Source of the DNA: Chloroflexota bacterium
GTDB lineage: Bacteria; Chloroflexota; Anaerolineae; 4572-78
DNA length: 11,528 nucleotides
Reading direction: 5' to 3'
Assembly (NCBI GenBank): GCA_024278015.1
Contig: JAJRUC010000125.1
Location: 1 to 11,528, forward strand
Part shown: positions 1 to 6,801 of the stretch, piece after piece
Layout of the letters: every line of letters starts with the position of its first letter
Numbering within the stretch: the first letter of the stretch is position 1
Notes under the pieces: model-generated
Seen by the model: the letters and a program-made list of their open reading frames with translations, nothing else
The model's database searches: none
What the model was told of the DNA's origin: nothing
Program-made: the position numbers and the translations under genes

Positions 1-487
1 CCAGTTCGACCAGCTTCCGGCGTTTTTCGAGCGAGTATGTCGCCCCTGCCGGGTTCTGGAAATCGGGGATGAGGTAGAAAAATTTGGGAACTTGCTGCTG
101 CAACGCCGCTTCGAGCGCGTCCACGTCCAGCCCGTCCGCTTCCAGCGGAATACCGACGATATTGGCGTGGTGTCGGCGCAGCAGGGTGATGGTGCGGTCG
201 TAGGTGGGCACTTCCACAAAAACAGTGTCGCCCGGTTCAATGAAATGGTAGCCGAAAAACTCAATCAGGCTGAGCGAGCCGTTGGCGGTGAGCACTTGAT
301 TCGGCTGCACGCCCTGCCATTCCGCCAGCCATTCCACCAGCGGCAAAAATCCAACCGATTTGCCGTACTGCAAAATGGTTGTGCCGTATTTTTGGACGGC
401 GCGCTCCGCCGCCGCGCTCATTTCCGCAATGGGGAATGATTCGGTGGCGGGCACACCACGGGTAAAGTTGATTAATTCGCCGGACAT
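1..487 (-). CDS. PLP-dependent class I/II aminotransferase, LysN-like (partial, C-terminus beyond window)
   Basis: This is the N-terminal 162 codons of a fold-type I pyridoxal-phosphate aminotransferase; the frame stays open to the window edge. Visible family features are the N-terminal segment GVPATESFP (residues 11-19), the cofactor-loop region TANGSLSLIEF (67-77), VEVPTY (91-96), and YLIPDFQNPAG (138-148), whose Asn145 normally contacts the PLP ring. The catalytic lysine lies outside the window. The start is an ATG with AAGGAGG at 494-500, six bases upstream. Compared with Thermus LysN the N-terminus is about 35 residues shorter. It lies downstream of lysW and lysX on the same strand, so transfer of an amino group in lysine synthesis (2-aminoadipate or LysW-bound aminoadipate semialdehyde) is a reasonable guess. 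The family is secure, but substrate cannot be read from this fragment; a general aspartate or aromatic aminotransferase is possible. Confidence 0.85.
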   Translation of the reverse strand, partial: MSGELINFTRGVPATESFPIAEMSAAAERAVQKYGTTILQYGKSVGFLPLVEWLAEWQGVQPNQVLTANGSLSLIEFFGYHFIEPGDTVFVEVPTYDRTITLLRRHHANIVGIPLEADGLDVDALEAALQQQVPKFFYLIPDFQNPAGATYSLEKRRKLVEL

Positions 488-519
488 CGGAAGCCTCCTT
501 TTTGGGGTGATAAAATGTA

Positions 520-549
520 GCTATATGGTCATCGATTTAAATATTTCAG
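520..549 (-). promoter_or_regulatory. Candidate promoter for the aminotransferase gene
   Basis: On the minus strand, CTGAAA (544-549) and TATAGC (520-525) are separated by 18 bases. Each box matches the sigma-70-type consensus at four of six positions. The predicted start would be near 513, about 25 bases before the ATG at 487, in an AT-rich patch. This would let the aminotransferase be transcribed separately from lysX across the repeat-filled gap. The evidence is weak, based on two half-matching boxes only. Confidence 0.3.
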
Positions 550-579
550 GAGTTACGCACTTGACATATTTTACCCCCC

Positions 580-729
580 TCAATCCCCCCTCATGAGGGG
601 GGAAGTTGGTTTGGGCGGGCAGCATTATTAACCATTCCGTTCAATCCCCCCTCGTGAGGGGGGAAGTTGGTTTGGGCGGGCAGCATTATTAACCATTCCG
701 TTCAATCCCCCCTCGTGAGGGGGGAAGTT
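580..729. repeat. 61-base tandem repeat, about 2.5 copies, each with a C6/G6 palindrome
   Basis: Copies lie at 580-640, 641-701 and 702-729 (partial). Copies 1 and 2 differ at one base (593 A versus 654 G); copy 3 matches copy 2 over its 28 bases. Each copy contains a CCCCCC-TCRTGA-GGGGGG inverted repeat (585-602, 646-663, 707-724), a perfect 18-base palindrome in copy 1. The array fills most of the gap between lysX and the aminotransferase. Near-identity suggests recent duplication. The unit resembles dispersed G/C-rich intergenic repeats seen in some Chloroflexota and cyanobacteria; that comparison is from memory and untested. Confidence 0.9.
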
Positions 730-736
730 AGCTCCT

Positions 737-783
737 CCCCCGATTTCGGGGGAAAATCCCCTCCCCCTTTTTAGGGGGAGGGA
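737..783. repeat. Two G/C hairpins just downstream of lysX
   Basis: Two inverted repeats follow the lysX stop codon on the minus strand. The first is CTCCCCC (761-767) with GGGGGAG (774-780), extendable to about 10 pairs with one bulge. The second is CCCCCG (737-742) with CGGGGG (747-752). As RNA these would be strong stems, but neither is followed by a real U-run on either strand. They may protect the lysX mRNA end or act as a weak terminator rather than a canonical intrinsic terminator. Together with the tandem repeat and the candidate promoter at 520-549, they account for the 312-base stretch at 488-799, where I see no gene. Confidence 0.6.
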
Positions 784-799
784 TAGGGAGGGGGTTTCA

Positions 800-1657
800 T
801 TACCGATTCTTCGCCACTTCCAAAACATAATCCACCACCCGCGAGGGGATATTCACGCCGGTGGTATCAATGCTGTTCCGAAATTCCATGGTGTAATTCA
901 CTTCATTGACCAGCAATTGCCCGTCGGCGGTTTCCAGCAGGTCAATGGCAACCACCCCCCCGCCGACGGCTCTCGCCGCCGCCAGCGAAAGGCGGTCAAT
1001 TTCGGGGGTGACGGGGCAATTTTCGGCGTGTCCGCCGCGCGCGGTGTTGGTAATCCAGTGGTCGGAATAGCGGTAAATCGCCGCCACGGTTTCATCGCCG
1101 ACCACAAAACTGCGGATGTCGCGCGCGGGTTTGTTCACATATTCCTGAATATAAAAGATGGAATGGTGATACGTGCCGAGTACCTGTTTGTGTTCCAACA
1201 CAGCTTCCGCCGCTTCACGGTCGTTGATTTTTGAGAGCAGCCGCCCCCACGAGCCGACGGCGGGCTTGAGCACCACCGGATAGCCCAATTCTTCGATTGC
1301 CTGCAACGCCGATTCCGGCGTGAAGGCAATTTTGCTGCGCGGCACGGGGATATTCTCGCGCACCAGCGCCGAGGTCGTTTCCAGTTTGTTGCCGCAGATT
1401 GCCGCCACTTCATACGTGTTGACCGTGGGGATGCCCCAGTCATTCAGGATGCGCAAAGCGTACAATGCCCGCGAATGGTTGACGCATCGTTCCAGCACCA
1501 CGTCATATTTCCCCCAGCCGTTGCCCTGCAAATCGAACACAATTTTCCGGTCGTCAATCAAATCCACCGGCGTATTATGGTCGGCGAAGGCTTGAATGAG
1601 CAGTTTTTCTTCCACCCGCACCCGCGAATGGAGCATTGCAATTCCTGGTTGAGTCAT
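800..1657 (-). CDS. lysX: Alpha-aminoadipate--LysW ligase LysX (ATP-grasp)
   Basis: LysX joins the alpha-amino group of alpha-aminoadipate to the C-terminal glutamate of LysW using ATP, the committing step of the carrier-protein lysine pathway. The 285-residue length matches the family. Matches to the Thermus enzyme run end to end: LERCVNHSRAL (55-65), PVVLKPAVGSWGRLL (127-141, ATP-grasp nucleotide-binding strand and loop), FYIQEYV (168-174), RDIRSFVVG (179-187), HWITNTARGG (200-209), GGGVVAIDLLE (232-242) and LLVNEVNYTMEF (248-259, metal/ATP site with Glu252 and Asn254). The start at 1657 has a weak ribosome-binding site. An ATG at 1636 has AGGA nearby but would remove part of the first beta strand, so the longer form is preferred. 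It follows lysW by 51 bases. ArgX and bifunctional LysX/ArgX enzymes are close homologues, so aminoadipate specificity is inferred from context and similarity. Confidence 0.93.
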   Translation of the reverse strand: MTQPGIAMLHSRVRVEEKLLIQAFADHNTPVDLIDDRKIVFDLQGNGWGKYDVVLERCVNHSRALYALRILNDWGIPTVNTYEVAAICGNKLETTSALVRENIPVPRSKIAFTPESALQAIEELGYPVVLKPAVGSWGRLLSKINDREAAEAVLEHKQVLGTYHHSIFYIQEYVNKPARDIRSFVVGDETVAAIYRYSDHWITNTARGGHAENCPVTPEIDRLSLAAARAVGGGVVAIDLLETADGQLLVNEVNYTMEFRNSIDTTGVNIPSRVVDYVLEVAKNR

Positions 1658-1708
1658 TGGATTTCACGCTTTCGGTTTTTCATTTTGAATTTTTCATTTT
1701 GCATTACT

Positions 1709-1885
1709 TTACTCGCCCCAGTCTTCCTCTTCTTCGGGGGCTTGCGCCAGCGAAAGCGGATTCAGCGACAGCACTTCCAGTTCCAGCCCGCATTCGGGAC
1801 ATTGGACAATTTCCCCTTCCATCACATCGGCGGGTAAAGCCACCTTGGCGGCGCATTCGGGACATTCGGCGATTTTTCCGGACAT
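1709..1885 (-). CDS. lysW: Alpha-aminoadipate carrier protein LysW
   Basis: This is a 58-residue acidic carrier protein, easily missed because of its size. The N-terminal half holds two zinc-binding CPxC knuckles, ECPEC (Cys8, Cys11) and QCPEC (Cys29, Cys32). The C-terminal tail ends in the family hallmark EEEEDWGE, and the terminal Glu58 is the residue to which LysX attaches alpha-aminoadipate. LysW then carries the intermediates through phosphorylation, reduction, transamination and release as lysine. The start ATG has a perfect AGGAGG five bases upstream (1891-1896). lysX follows 51 bases downstream on the same strand. The length and the EDWGE end match known LysW proteins closely. The later enzymes (LysZ, LysY, LysJ, LysK) are not in the window. 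Confidence 0.95.
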   Translation of the reverse strand: MSGKIAECPECAAKVALPADVMEGEIVQCPECGLELEVLSLNPLSLAQAPEEEEDWGE

Positions 1886-1890
1886 TTTTT

Positions 1891-1896
1891 CCTCCT
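1891..1896 (-). promoter_or_regulatory. Ribosome-binding site of lysW
   Basis: AGGAGG on the minus strand ends five bases before the lysW ATG at 1885. It fixes the start of this very short gene and is among the strongest Shine-Dalgarno sequences in the window. Confidence 0.85.
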
Positions 1897-1908
1897 AAAA
1901 TTTTGAAT

Positions 1909-1943
1909 AAAAAAACGGCTCATCAGAAATGTCTGACAAGCCG
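1909..1943 (-). terminator. Intrinsic terminator or attenuator in the lysW leader
   Basis: On the minus strand CGGCTTGTCAG (1943-1933) pairs with CTGATGAGCCG (1926-1916) over 11 pairs, two of them G-U, around a six-base loop. Seven T residues follow at once (1915-1909). This is a textbook rho-independent terminator. It sits 12 bases upstream of the lysW ribosome-binding site and about 115 bases downstream of the promoter at 2063-2091. It therefore either attenuates lysW transcription or stops read-through from the chemosensory operon, whose last stop codon is at 2173. Confidence 0.8.
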
Positions 1944-1973
1944 CGATGCCCTGATTTCTCTCAAGCAACACAA

Positions 1974-2039
1974 CTAACCAGACAAGGTGTCCGGCTTGAT
2001 GGTGCGCTTGGTAGTGGTGGGCATATTTGCAATCATCAT
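1974..2039 (-). CDS. Possible leader peptide upstream of lysW (21 codons)
   Basis: A short frame begins at tandem ATG codons (2039 and 2036), about 17 bases after the predicted transcription start, and ends at TAG (1974-1976), 31 bases before the terminator stem. The predicted product contains PTTTKRTIKPDT, with five threonine and two lysine codons. Its Lys15-Pro16 codons (AAG CCG) lie inside a segment complementary to the terminator's 5' arm. The only ribosome-binding match is a weak GAG five bases upstream. Position and codon content suggest a cis-acting leader peptide, but a frame this short could be chance. I do not recognise the peptide. Confidence 0.3.
   Translation of the reverse strand: MMIANMPTTTKRTIKPDTLSG
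1978..1998 (-). promoter_or_regulatory. Candidate antiterminator and competing hairpin in the lysW leader
   Basis: On the minus strand CCGGACA and TGTCTGG (1978-1994) form a seven-pair hairpin with a three-base loop. Overlapping it, CAAGCCG (1998-1992) is perfectly complementary to CGGCTTG (1943-1937), the outer 5' arm of the downstream terminator. The two pairings are mutually exclusive, as expected for attenuator RNA switching. The structure was read by eye with no energy calculation. Confidence 0.4.
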
Positions 2040-2062
2040 TCGTTCTCGTGTGAATTGCAGCG

Positions 2063-2091
2063 AGTTTACAACAAGTTGTCCGTCCTGTCAA
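2063..2091 (-). promoter_or_regulatory. Sigma-A-type promoter for lysW-lysX
   Basis: Minus-strand TTGACA (2086-2091) matches the -35 consensus at all six positions, and TAAACT (2063-2068) matches the -10 at four of six, with the optimal 17-base spacer. The predicted start is near 2056, giving a lysW leader of about 170 bases. The -35 box lies in one arm of an inverted repeat, TGTCAAAA (2086-2093) with TTTTGACA (2121-2128), a possible operator. The rest of 1886-2172 holds no recognisable structural gene. Confidence 0.6.
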
Positions 2092-2172
2092 AAACTGTCA
2101 TGGTCAACCGGCAAATCTCGTTTTGACAAGCCGGCAGAGTCGTTATCGCGCCGTAATGAGAATTGCCGGTGG

Positions 2173-3465
2173 TCAACTTGCCGGGGCCAGCGAGACGAAG
2201 AACGTAGAGCCTTTGCCCACTTCACTTTCCACCCAGATTTTGCCGCCGTGTCCATCCACAATTTTTTTGACGATAGCCAGCCCCAGGCCGGTGCTGCGCT
2301 CTCCGGCGGTGCTGCTGACACTGGTTCGTTTGAAGGGAATAAACACCTTGTCCAGTTCGTTGGGGGGAATACCCTGACCTTCATCCCGAACTGAAATCAG
2401 CGCGTGTTCGCTTTGGCCGGTAATGCTCACGGTAATGCGCGTATGCGGATGCGAAAACTTGATGGCGTTGCCGACCAGATTGTTCAAAACCTGTTTCATT
2501 TTCTGCGGGTCTATGTTCACAACGGGATTGGAGCCATCGTGCAGAAATTCAAGGGCAATGTCTTTCCGGGCGGCCAGGGTGCGATTAAAATTAATATTAC
2601 GCTCCACAAAGGCGATGAGTTCCGTGCGTTGCAGCTTGAGTTCCAGTTTGCCTGATTCGATTTTGGCGATGTCCAGCAATTCTTCAATCAAATCGACCAT
2701 TAACATGCTCGATTCGTGGGCCATTCCCAGCAGTTCTTTCTGCTGCCTGGTCATCACGCCGGCCAGATCATCGGTCAGTATCTCGGTGATGGTGGTGATG
2801 TGCGCCAGTGGATTCCGCAAATCGTGGGCGGCCATCCCCAAAAAATAGTCTTTCTGGTTGTTGAGTAATTCCAGCTTTTTGTTTGTTTGTTGCAGTTCTC
2901 GCTGCATGGCTATTAAATTTCGGTTGGCTTCCTGTAACTCCGTATTTTTCTGGACGGCGTTTTCAAAGGTAGACAGCAACAAATCTACAATTTGAGCCGG
3001 TTCAGAAGATAACACGAATTGCTGGTTGGCAAAGAAAATATCAATGCCTGTGTCCATCGAAGAATCTGCCCGCAGTTTCTGGTTTATCAGGATATGCTTG
3101 ATGCGAGACAGGAGAAACTCGGCGGTGTAAGGTTTGGTCACAAAGTTATCGGCGCCACTTTCCAGGGCGTTGATGACATCCTGCAAATCAGACAGGGAGG
3201 TCAGCAAAATAACAGGAATGTTCCGATACGATTCATCGGCCTTAATACGGCGGCACAGTTCATAGCCGTCCATTTCCGGCATAACAATATCGCTGATGAT
3301 GATGGTGGGTTTGCTGGTTTGCAGCAATTGCCAGGCCTCAAGGCCGTTTCTGGCTGTGGTTACGGTAAATGATTCGTTTTTCAGGATGTATTCCAGTTTG
3401 ACCGCCTGGGTGAGGCTGTCTTCTGCAATTAAAATGCGGATGTCGGCTGGATTTATGTCAGTCAT
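2173..3465 (-). CDS. Soluble REC-HisKA-HATPase sensor kinase, output of the chemosensory operon
   Basis: The 430-residue protein has no membrane segment. Residues 9-127 are a receiver domain with acidic pair Glu15-Asp16, phosphoacceptor Asp59 (in ISDIVMPEMDG), Thr89 and Lys111. A helical linker (about 140-205) leads to HisKA with the H-box AAHDLRNPL (His214). The ATPase domain shows the N-box (Asn333), DEGQGIPP (361-368), FIPF (375-378) and GLGLAI (393-398). All catalytic motifs look intact. The start at 3465 follows GGAGGT (3474-3479) and lies one base past the cheB stop; the upstream in-frame start at 3504 would add 13 residues inside cheB. Being last in the operon with an N-terminal receiver, it is probably phosphorylated by CheA, which would tune its own autophosphorylation. 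Its partner regulator is not in the window. The closest precedent I know is CheS3 of the Rhodospirillum centenum Che3 system. Confidence 0.92.
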   Translation of the reverse strand: MTDINPADIRILIAEDSLTQAVKLEYILKNESFTVTTARNGLEAWQLLQTSKPTIIISDIVMPEMDGYELCRRIKADESYRNIPVILLTSLSDLQDVINALESGADNFVTKPYTAEFLLSRIKHILINQKLRADSSMDTGIDIFFANQQFVLSSEPAQIVDLLLSTFENAVQKNTELQEANRNLIAMQRELQQTNKKLELLNNQKDYFLGMAAHDLRNPLAHITTITEILTDDLAGVMTRQQKELLGMAHESSMLMVDLIEELLDIAKIESGKLELKLQRTELIAFVERNINFNRTLAARKDIALEFLHDGSNPVVNIDPQKMKQVLNNLVGNAIKFSHPHTRITVSITGQSEHALISVRDEGQGIPPNELDKVFIPFKRTSVSSTAGERSTGLGLAIVKKIVDGHGGKIWVESEVGKGSTFFVSLAPAS

Positions 3466-3466
3466 A

Positions 3467-4516
3467 TCAACGCACCTCCGGGTTATTTTTTGAAACAAGC
3501 GCAAGCAGCGTGCGGATTATTTGTTTTGGCGGCAAAATGTAATCTGCCGCGCCCAGTTGAATGGCGGCGGCGGGCATACCAAAAACCACGCAGGTTTCCT
3601 TGTTTTGGACGATGGTTACGGCGCGCCGGTCTTTGAGTAATTTTAACGCTTCGGCGCCGTCGCGGCCCATGCCGGTCAGCAAAATGCCCACCGCTTTCGG
3701 GCCGTAATGACGGGCTGCGCTGCGAAACAGGTAAGAGGCTGCCGGTTTAAGGTTGTGTTCTTCATCAGCCTGGCTGAGGGCTATTGTTCCCCATTTTGTA
3801 ACGCCCATCTGCCAGTTATTGGGGGCAAAATAAATGTGCCCGGCTTCCAGGCGCGTTCCATGTTCGGCAATGTGAACGGGCAAGGTGGAATACCCGCGTA
3901 GCCAGTTTACCAGCCCCGGCAAAAAACCGGCTACAATGTGCTGCACAATCATAATAGGGGCCGGGAAATCGGCGGGCAAGGCCGACAGAATGGTTTGCAG
4001 CACCGGCGGCCCTCCCGTTGAAACGCCGATTGCCACCAGCTTGACAGCCTGGGCAACGATTGTTTTTCGCGGTTGGGGGGCGCGCTTTGCGCGTCGGGAA
4101 GCCCAGCGCCGCACCATCTTTACCTCAGACATCGTTTTGACGGTCTGCACCAGGGCGGCGGCCATCTTGTTATAATCCGGGTGGCCTATCCCCACCGGCT
4201 TGGTAACCAGGGTAATTGCCCCGGCTTCAATGGCCTTGAAGGTCATTTCCACTTCGCGCTCGTTCCAGTTGGCGCTGACAATCACAATCGGCAACGGGCG
4301 GGTCTGCATCAATTGCCGCGTTGTTTCAATGCCGTCCAGTTTGGGCATCATAATATCCATTGTGGCTACGTCGGGCTGCAACCGGCTGACCAGGTCAATC
4401 GCTTCAACGCCGTTCCGGGCCATACCTACCACCGAGATGTCCGGGTCGGCTTCAAAAATGTGGTTGAGTTGCTTTCTGGCGACAATCGAATCGTCGATAA
4501 TGAGTAATTTTATCAT
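3467..4516 (-). CDS. cheB: Protein-glutamate methylesterase CheB (WspF-like)
   Basis: CheB removes methyl groups from receptor glutamates and can deamidate glutamines once its receiver is phosphorylated by CheA. The 349 residues are a standard two-domain CheB. The receiver (1-122) has Asp8-Asp9, phosphoacceptor Asp54 (in TMDIMMPKLDG) and Lys106. A basic linker (about 123-158) leads to the methylesterase domain, with nucleophile Ser166 (GVSTGG), His193 (VQHI) and Asp286 (TGMGRDG) forming the expected triad. It starts seven bases after the cheA stop with only a weak ribosome-binding site, so translational coupling is likely. Its position directly after the CheA-REC hybrid matches wspF in Wsp operons. 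No separate CheD is visible, so any receptor glutamine deamidation would fall to this enzyme. Confidence 0.96.
   Translation of the reverse strand: MIKLLIIDDSIVARKQLNHIFEADPDISVVGMARNGVEAIDLVSRLQPDVATMDIMMPKLDGIETTRQLMQTRPLPIVIVSANWNEREVEMTFKAIEAGAITLVTKPVGIGHPDYNKMAAALVQTVKTMSEVKMVRRWASRRAKRAPQPRKTIVAQAVKLVAIGVSTGGPPVLQTILSALPADFPAPIMIVQHIVAGFLPGLVNWLRGYSTLPVHIAEHGTRLEAGHIYFAPNNWQMGVTKWGTIALSQADEEHNLKPAASYLFRSAARHYGPKAVGILLTGMGRDGAEALKLLKDRRAVTIVQNKETCVVFGMPAAAIQLGAADYILPPKQIIRTLLALVSKNNPEVR
3474..3479 (-). promoter_or_regulatory. Ribosome-binding site that fixes the REC-kinase start
   Basis: GGAGGT on the minus strand, inside the last codons of cheB, is eight bases before the ATG at 3465. 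It supports that start over the longer in-frame start at 3504 and indicates translational coupling to cheB. Confidence 0.7.
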
Positions 4517-4523
4517 GGCGCGG

Positions 4524-6782
4524 CTATATCAGCCTCTCAATAATATTCAGCAGATTGGATTGGTCGAAATTGCTTTTGATAATATACGCATCCGCACCGA
4601 CATCAATGCCCCGTTCCTTGTCTTCTTTGGAACTGAGGGACGTGACCAGCACAACCGGTGTTTCGGCCAGCGCTTCATCACCCTTGATTTTGGCGGCCAG
4701 GTCAAAGCCGTTCATTCTGGGCATTTCTATATCTGAAACAACCAGGTCAACCGGATTATTTTTGAGCGCGGTCAACGCCTCAACGCCGTCAACCGTGGTG
4801 CTAACCTGATAGCCGGCTCCTTCCAGCACGTTTTTCAGCAACATTCTGGAAGTGATGGAATCTTCGACAATGAGGATGGATTTGGAGGCCGTGTCTGCCG
4901 CGTCTGTTCGGGCAGTCGGCCGGGCCATTGCCTCCCGGATGGTAGCCGCCGATTTTATCAGGTCGGCTGGGTTCAGGATGGGTACCACCTGCCCGGACCC
5001 CAACATGGCCGCCCCGCTGACGTTCCGCACCCGTTTTAGCGGCCAGCCGAAATTTTTGACCAGAACTTCCTGTTCATCGAGTATCCGGTCAACAGAAAAC
5101 GCAATTGCGTGGGTATCATAACCCAAAATAATTAGCGGCAGGGTGTCGCCATTGGGCCGGGTATCGGCGTGGGGAGGGAGGAGTAGTTCCAGGGTTTCGT
5201 TTAAAGACACAATCGGCACGGAACGACCATTCAGGGTGATGGTGCGTTTGCCTTGCACCGCCTGAATGTCTTGCGGGTTGGGGTTGAGTACCCGTTGTAC
5301 AGCCGTTGTGGGCATAATGAATGTTTGTCGTTGGCAGCCAACCAGCACCCCCCTGAAGGTTGATACAGTAATGGGCAGCATAATCTGAAAGGATGTTCCC
5401 ATGCCGACGGCTGTAGAAACGGCAATTGTGCCGCCCAGTTGTTCCACCTTTTCTTTGGCGATAGCCATGCCCAGCCCCCGCCCGGAAATATCGGTGATGA
5501 TGGCGCTGGTAGACAACGCCGAGCGAAAGATGAGCGCCAGAATATCCTGTTCTTGCAGCCTGTCTGCTTCTTCGGCAGAGATAATGCCGTATCTTTCTGC
5601 CGCCGCTTTCACTCTGTCCTGGTTGATGCCGGCCCCGTCGTCTGATATGTTAATTTCCACTTTGGCGGCATCCAGTTGCGAGACCGACATGACGATTGTT
5701 CCCTGGGGTGGTTTTTGCTGCTTGTGCCGTATCTCCGGCCTTTCGATACCGTGGTCTACGCAATTACGCAAGATGTGCATCAACGGCGCTTTCACTTCTT
5801 CCAGTATGCGGCGGTCAATTTCAATTTCGCCCCCGGATATGGTGAACGCTATCTTTTTGTTTTGCGCCCTGGCCAAATCCCGAACCATTTTGGGGAATGA
5901 ATCCAGCAGGGTAGAGAAGGGCAGCATCAGGCTTTTTTTGGCATCGTTCAGTAAATTGTTAATCAGGGCGCCGGTATCGTGCCGGTCCTGTTCCACAACC
6001 TGGGTCAGGGCGGTTAACCGGTTGCTCAAATCTTCAAAATAGACCTGATTCCAGTTTAAAAAATCGGCCAGCTTCTGCACCGACGGGGTAATCGGGTGGC
6101 TGTCGGCCGGCGAGGTTTCGACAAACTGTTGCACCCGGCGCAGGTCGGTTGAGAGCCGCCCCCATTCTTTGTGCCACAAATCAAATCGATTGACGAGCCG
6201 GCGCATATCTGCCGCCCGCTGGGCAGTGGTCAGTTTTATTGACAGCATTTCTTCAGTTTCGTGCAGCAGCGTGTCCAGCTTGGCGGTGGCAATTCTGATG
6301 GTGTCCGGCATGTGATGCTTGTCTTGCGGTGTTTTCGGCGGCGGAGCCGGGGTATCGGTGGGCGCGGCGGCGTGGCCGGTGGTTTCCAGCCGGTTCAAAT
6401 GGGTGACGACATCATCTATCACATCGGGCGATACCTCGTCTTCATGGCTGAAGAGCAGGGTATCTATCATATCGGTGGTGTGGTGCAGCAAATCGAAGGC
6501 CGTTGAAGACAGGGATATATTGCCGTGTTTGGCGGCGGAAAAAACCGACTCCACCGCTTGGCAAAGGGTTTCGATGTCAAGCATATTAACGGCCCTGGCC
6601 GCGCCCTTCAGGCTGTGCGCTTCCCGAAACGTCCGTTCAATGATTGCAAGTTGCTTTTCCGGTTCGGTCTCTTCTTCAATTTCAATTAATTGAGCCGTAA
6701 TGGCTTGCAGATGTTCGCGGGCCTCAATCCGAAACGTCTCTTTTAATTGACGCAAAAAGGCTTGTTCTTTGGCGTCATCCAT
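4524..6782 (-). CDS. cheA: Hybrid chemotaxis histidine kinase CheA-REC (WspE/FrzE-like)
   Basis: This 752-residue cytoplasmic kinase would be governed by the receptor array. The N-terminal Hpt domain (about 5-130) carries the phosphorylated histidine His56 in REAHSLKGAA. A Pro-rich linker (138-152) follows, and no CheY-binding P2 domain is seen. Residues 160-310 are a long helical region where the P3 dimerisation domain is expected. The ATPase domain has HILRNCVDHGIE (336-347, Asn340), DDGAGI (381-386) and GRGLGM (434-439). A CheW-like P5 domain (about 470-612) is followed by a C-terminal receiver with Glu640-Asp641, Asp684 (VVSDIEMPRMNG), Thr714 and Lys736. All key residues are present. GAGG eight bases upstream supports the start. 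The fused receiver is typical of Wsp and Frz systems, where it acts as phosphate sink or relay. It lies 20 bases after cheW2. Confidence 0.96.
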   Translation of the reverse strand: MDDAKEQAFLRQLKETFRIEAREHLQAITAQLIEIEEETEPEKQLAIIERTFREAHSLKGAARAVNMLDIETLCQAVESVFSAAKHGNISLSSTAFDLLHHTTDMIDTLLFSHEDEVSPDVIDDVVTHLNRLETTGHAAAPTDTPAPPPKTPQDKHHMPDTIRIATAKLDTLLHETEEMLSIKLTTAQRAADMRRLVNRFDLWHKEWGRLSTDLRRVQQFVETSPADSHPITPSVQKLADFLNWNQVYFEDLSNRLTALTQVVEQDRHDTGALINNLLNDAKKSLMLPFSTLLDSFPKMVRDLARAQNKKIAFTISGGEIEIDRRILEEVKAPLMHILRNCVDHGIERPEIRHKQQKPPQGTIVMSVSQLDAAKVEINISDDGAGINQDRVKAAAERYGIISAEEADRLQEQDILALIFRSALSTSAIITDISGRGLGMAIAKEKVEQLGGTIAVSTAVGMGTSFQIMLPITVSTFRGVLVGCQRQTFIMPTTAVQRVLNPNPQDIQAVQGKRTITLNGRSVPIVSLNETLELLLPPHADTRPNGDTLPLIILGYDTHAIAFSVDRILDEQEVLVKNFGWPLKRVRNVSGAAMLGSGQVVPILNPADLIKSAATIREAMARPTARTDAADTASKSILIVEDSITSRMLLKNVLEGAGYQVSTTVDGVEALTALKNNPVDLVVSDIEMPRMNGFDLAAKIKGDEALAETPVVLVTSLSSKEDKERGIDVGADAYIIKSNFDQSNLLNIIERLI

Positions 6783-6801
6783 GCGGATGTCCTCGTTTCA
6801 T

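Noticed and set aside
580..729. CRISPR array
   Set aside because: Units abut directly with no unique spacers, the repeat is 61 bases, and no cas gene is present.
628..828. Open frame of 66 codons on the minus strand across the tandem repeats
   Set aside because: It is made of the G/C-rich repeat read as protein (Pro/Gly/Arg-rich), overlaps the lysX end in another frame, and has no ribosome-binding site.
1897..2056. Lysine (L-box) riboswitch upstream of lysW
   Set aside because: I could not find the conserved core or five-helix pattern of the lysine riboswitch; the leader fits a terminator with a short ORF better.
1822..2091. 89-codon minus-strand frame overlapping the lysW leader and the lysW 5' end
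   Set aside because: It begins inside the -35 box, passes through the terminator, and overlaps the clearly genuine lysW in a different frame.
2102..2172. Intrinsic terminator directly after the REC-kinase gene
   Set aside because: The CCGGCA/TGCCGG and CCGGC/GCCGG stems have long loops and no following U-run on the minus strand.
1987..2394. Plus-strand open frame of 135 codons
   Set aside because: It lies antisense to the ATPase domain of the REC-kinase, whose catalytic motifs are intact, and looks like a shadow frame.
5401..6042. 213-codon plus-strand frame opposite cheA
   Set aside because: It is antisense to the CheA ATPase domain, which has complete N, G1 and G2 motifs; there is no ribosome-binding site and the composition is Ser/Ala-rich as in shadows.
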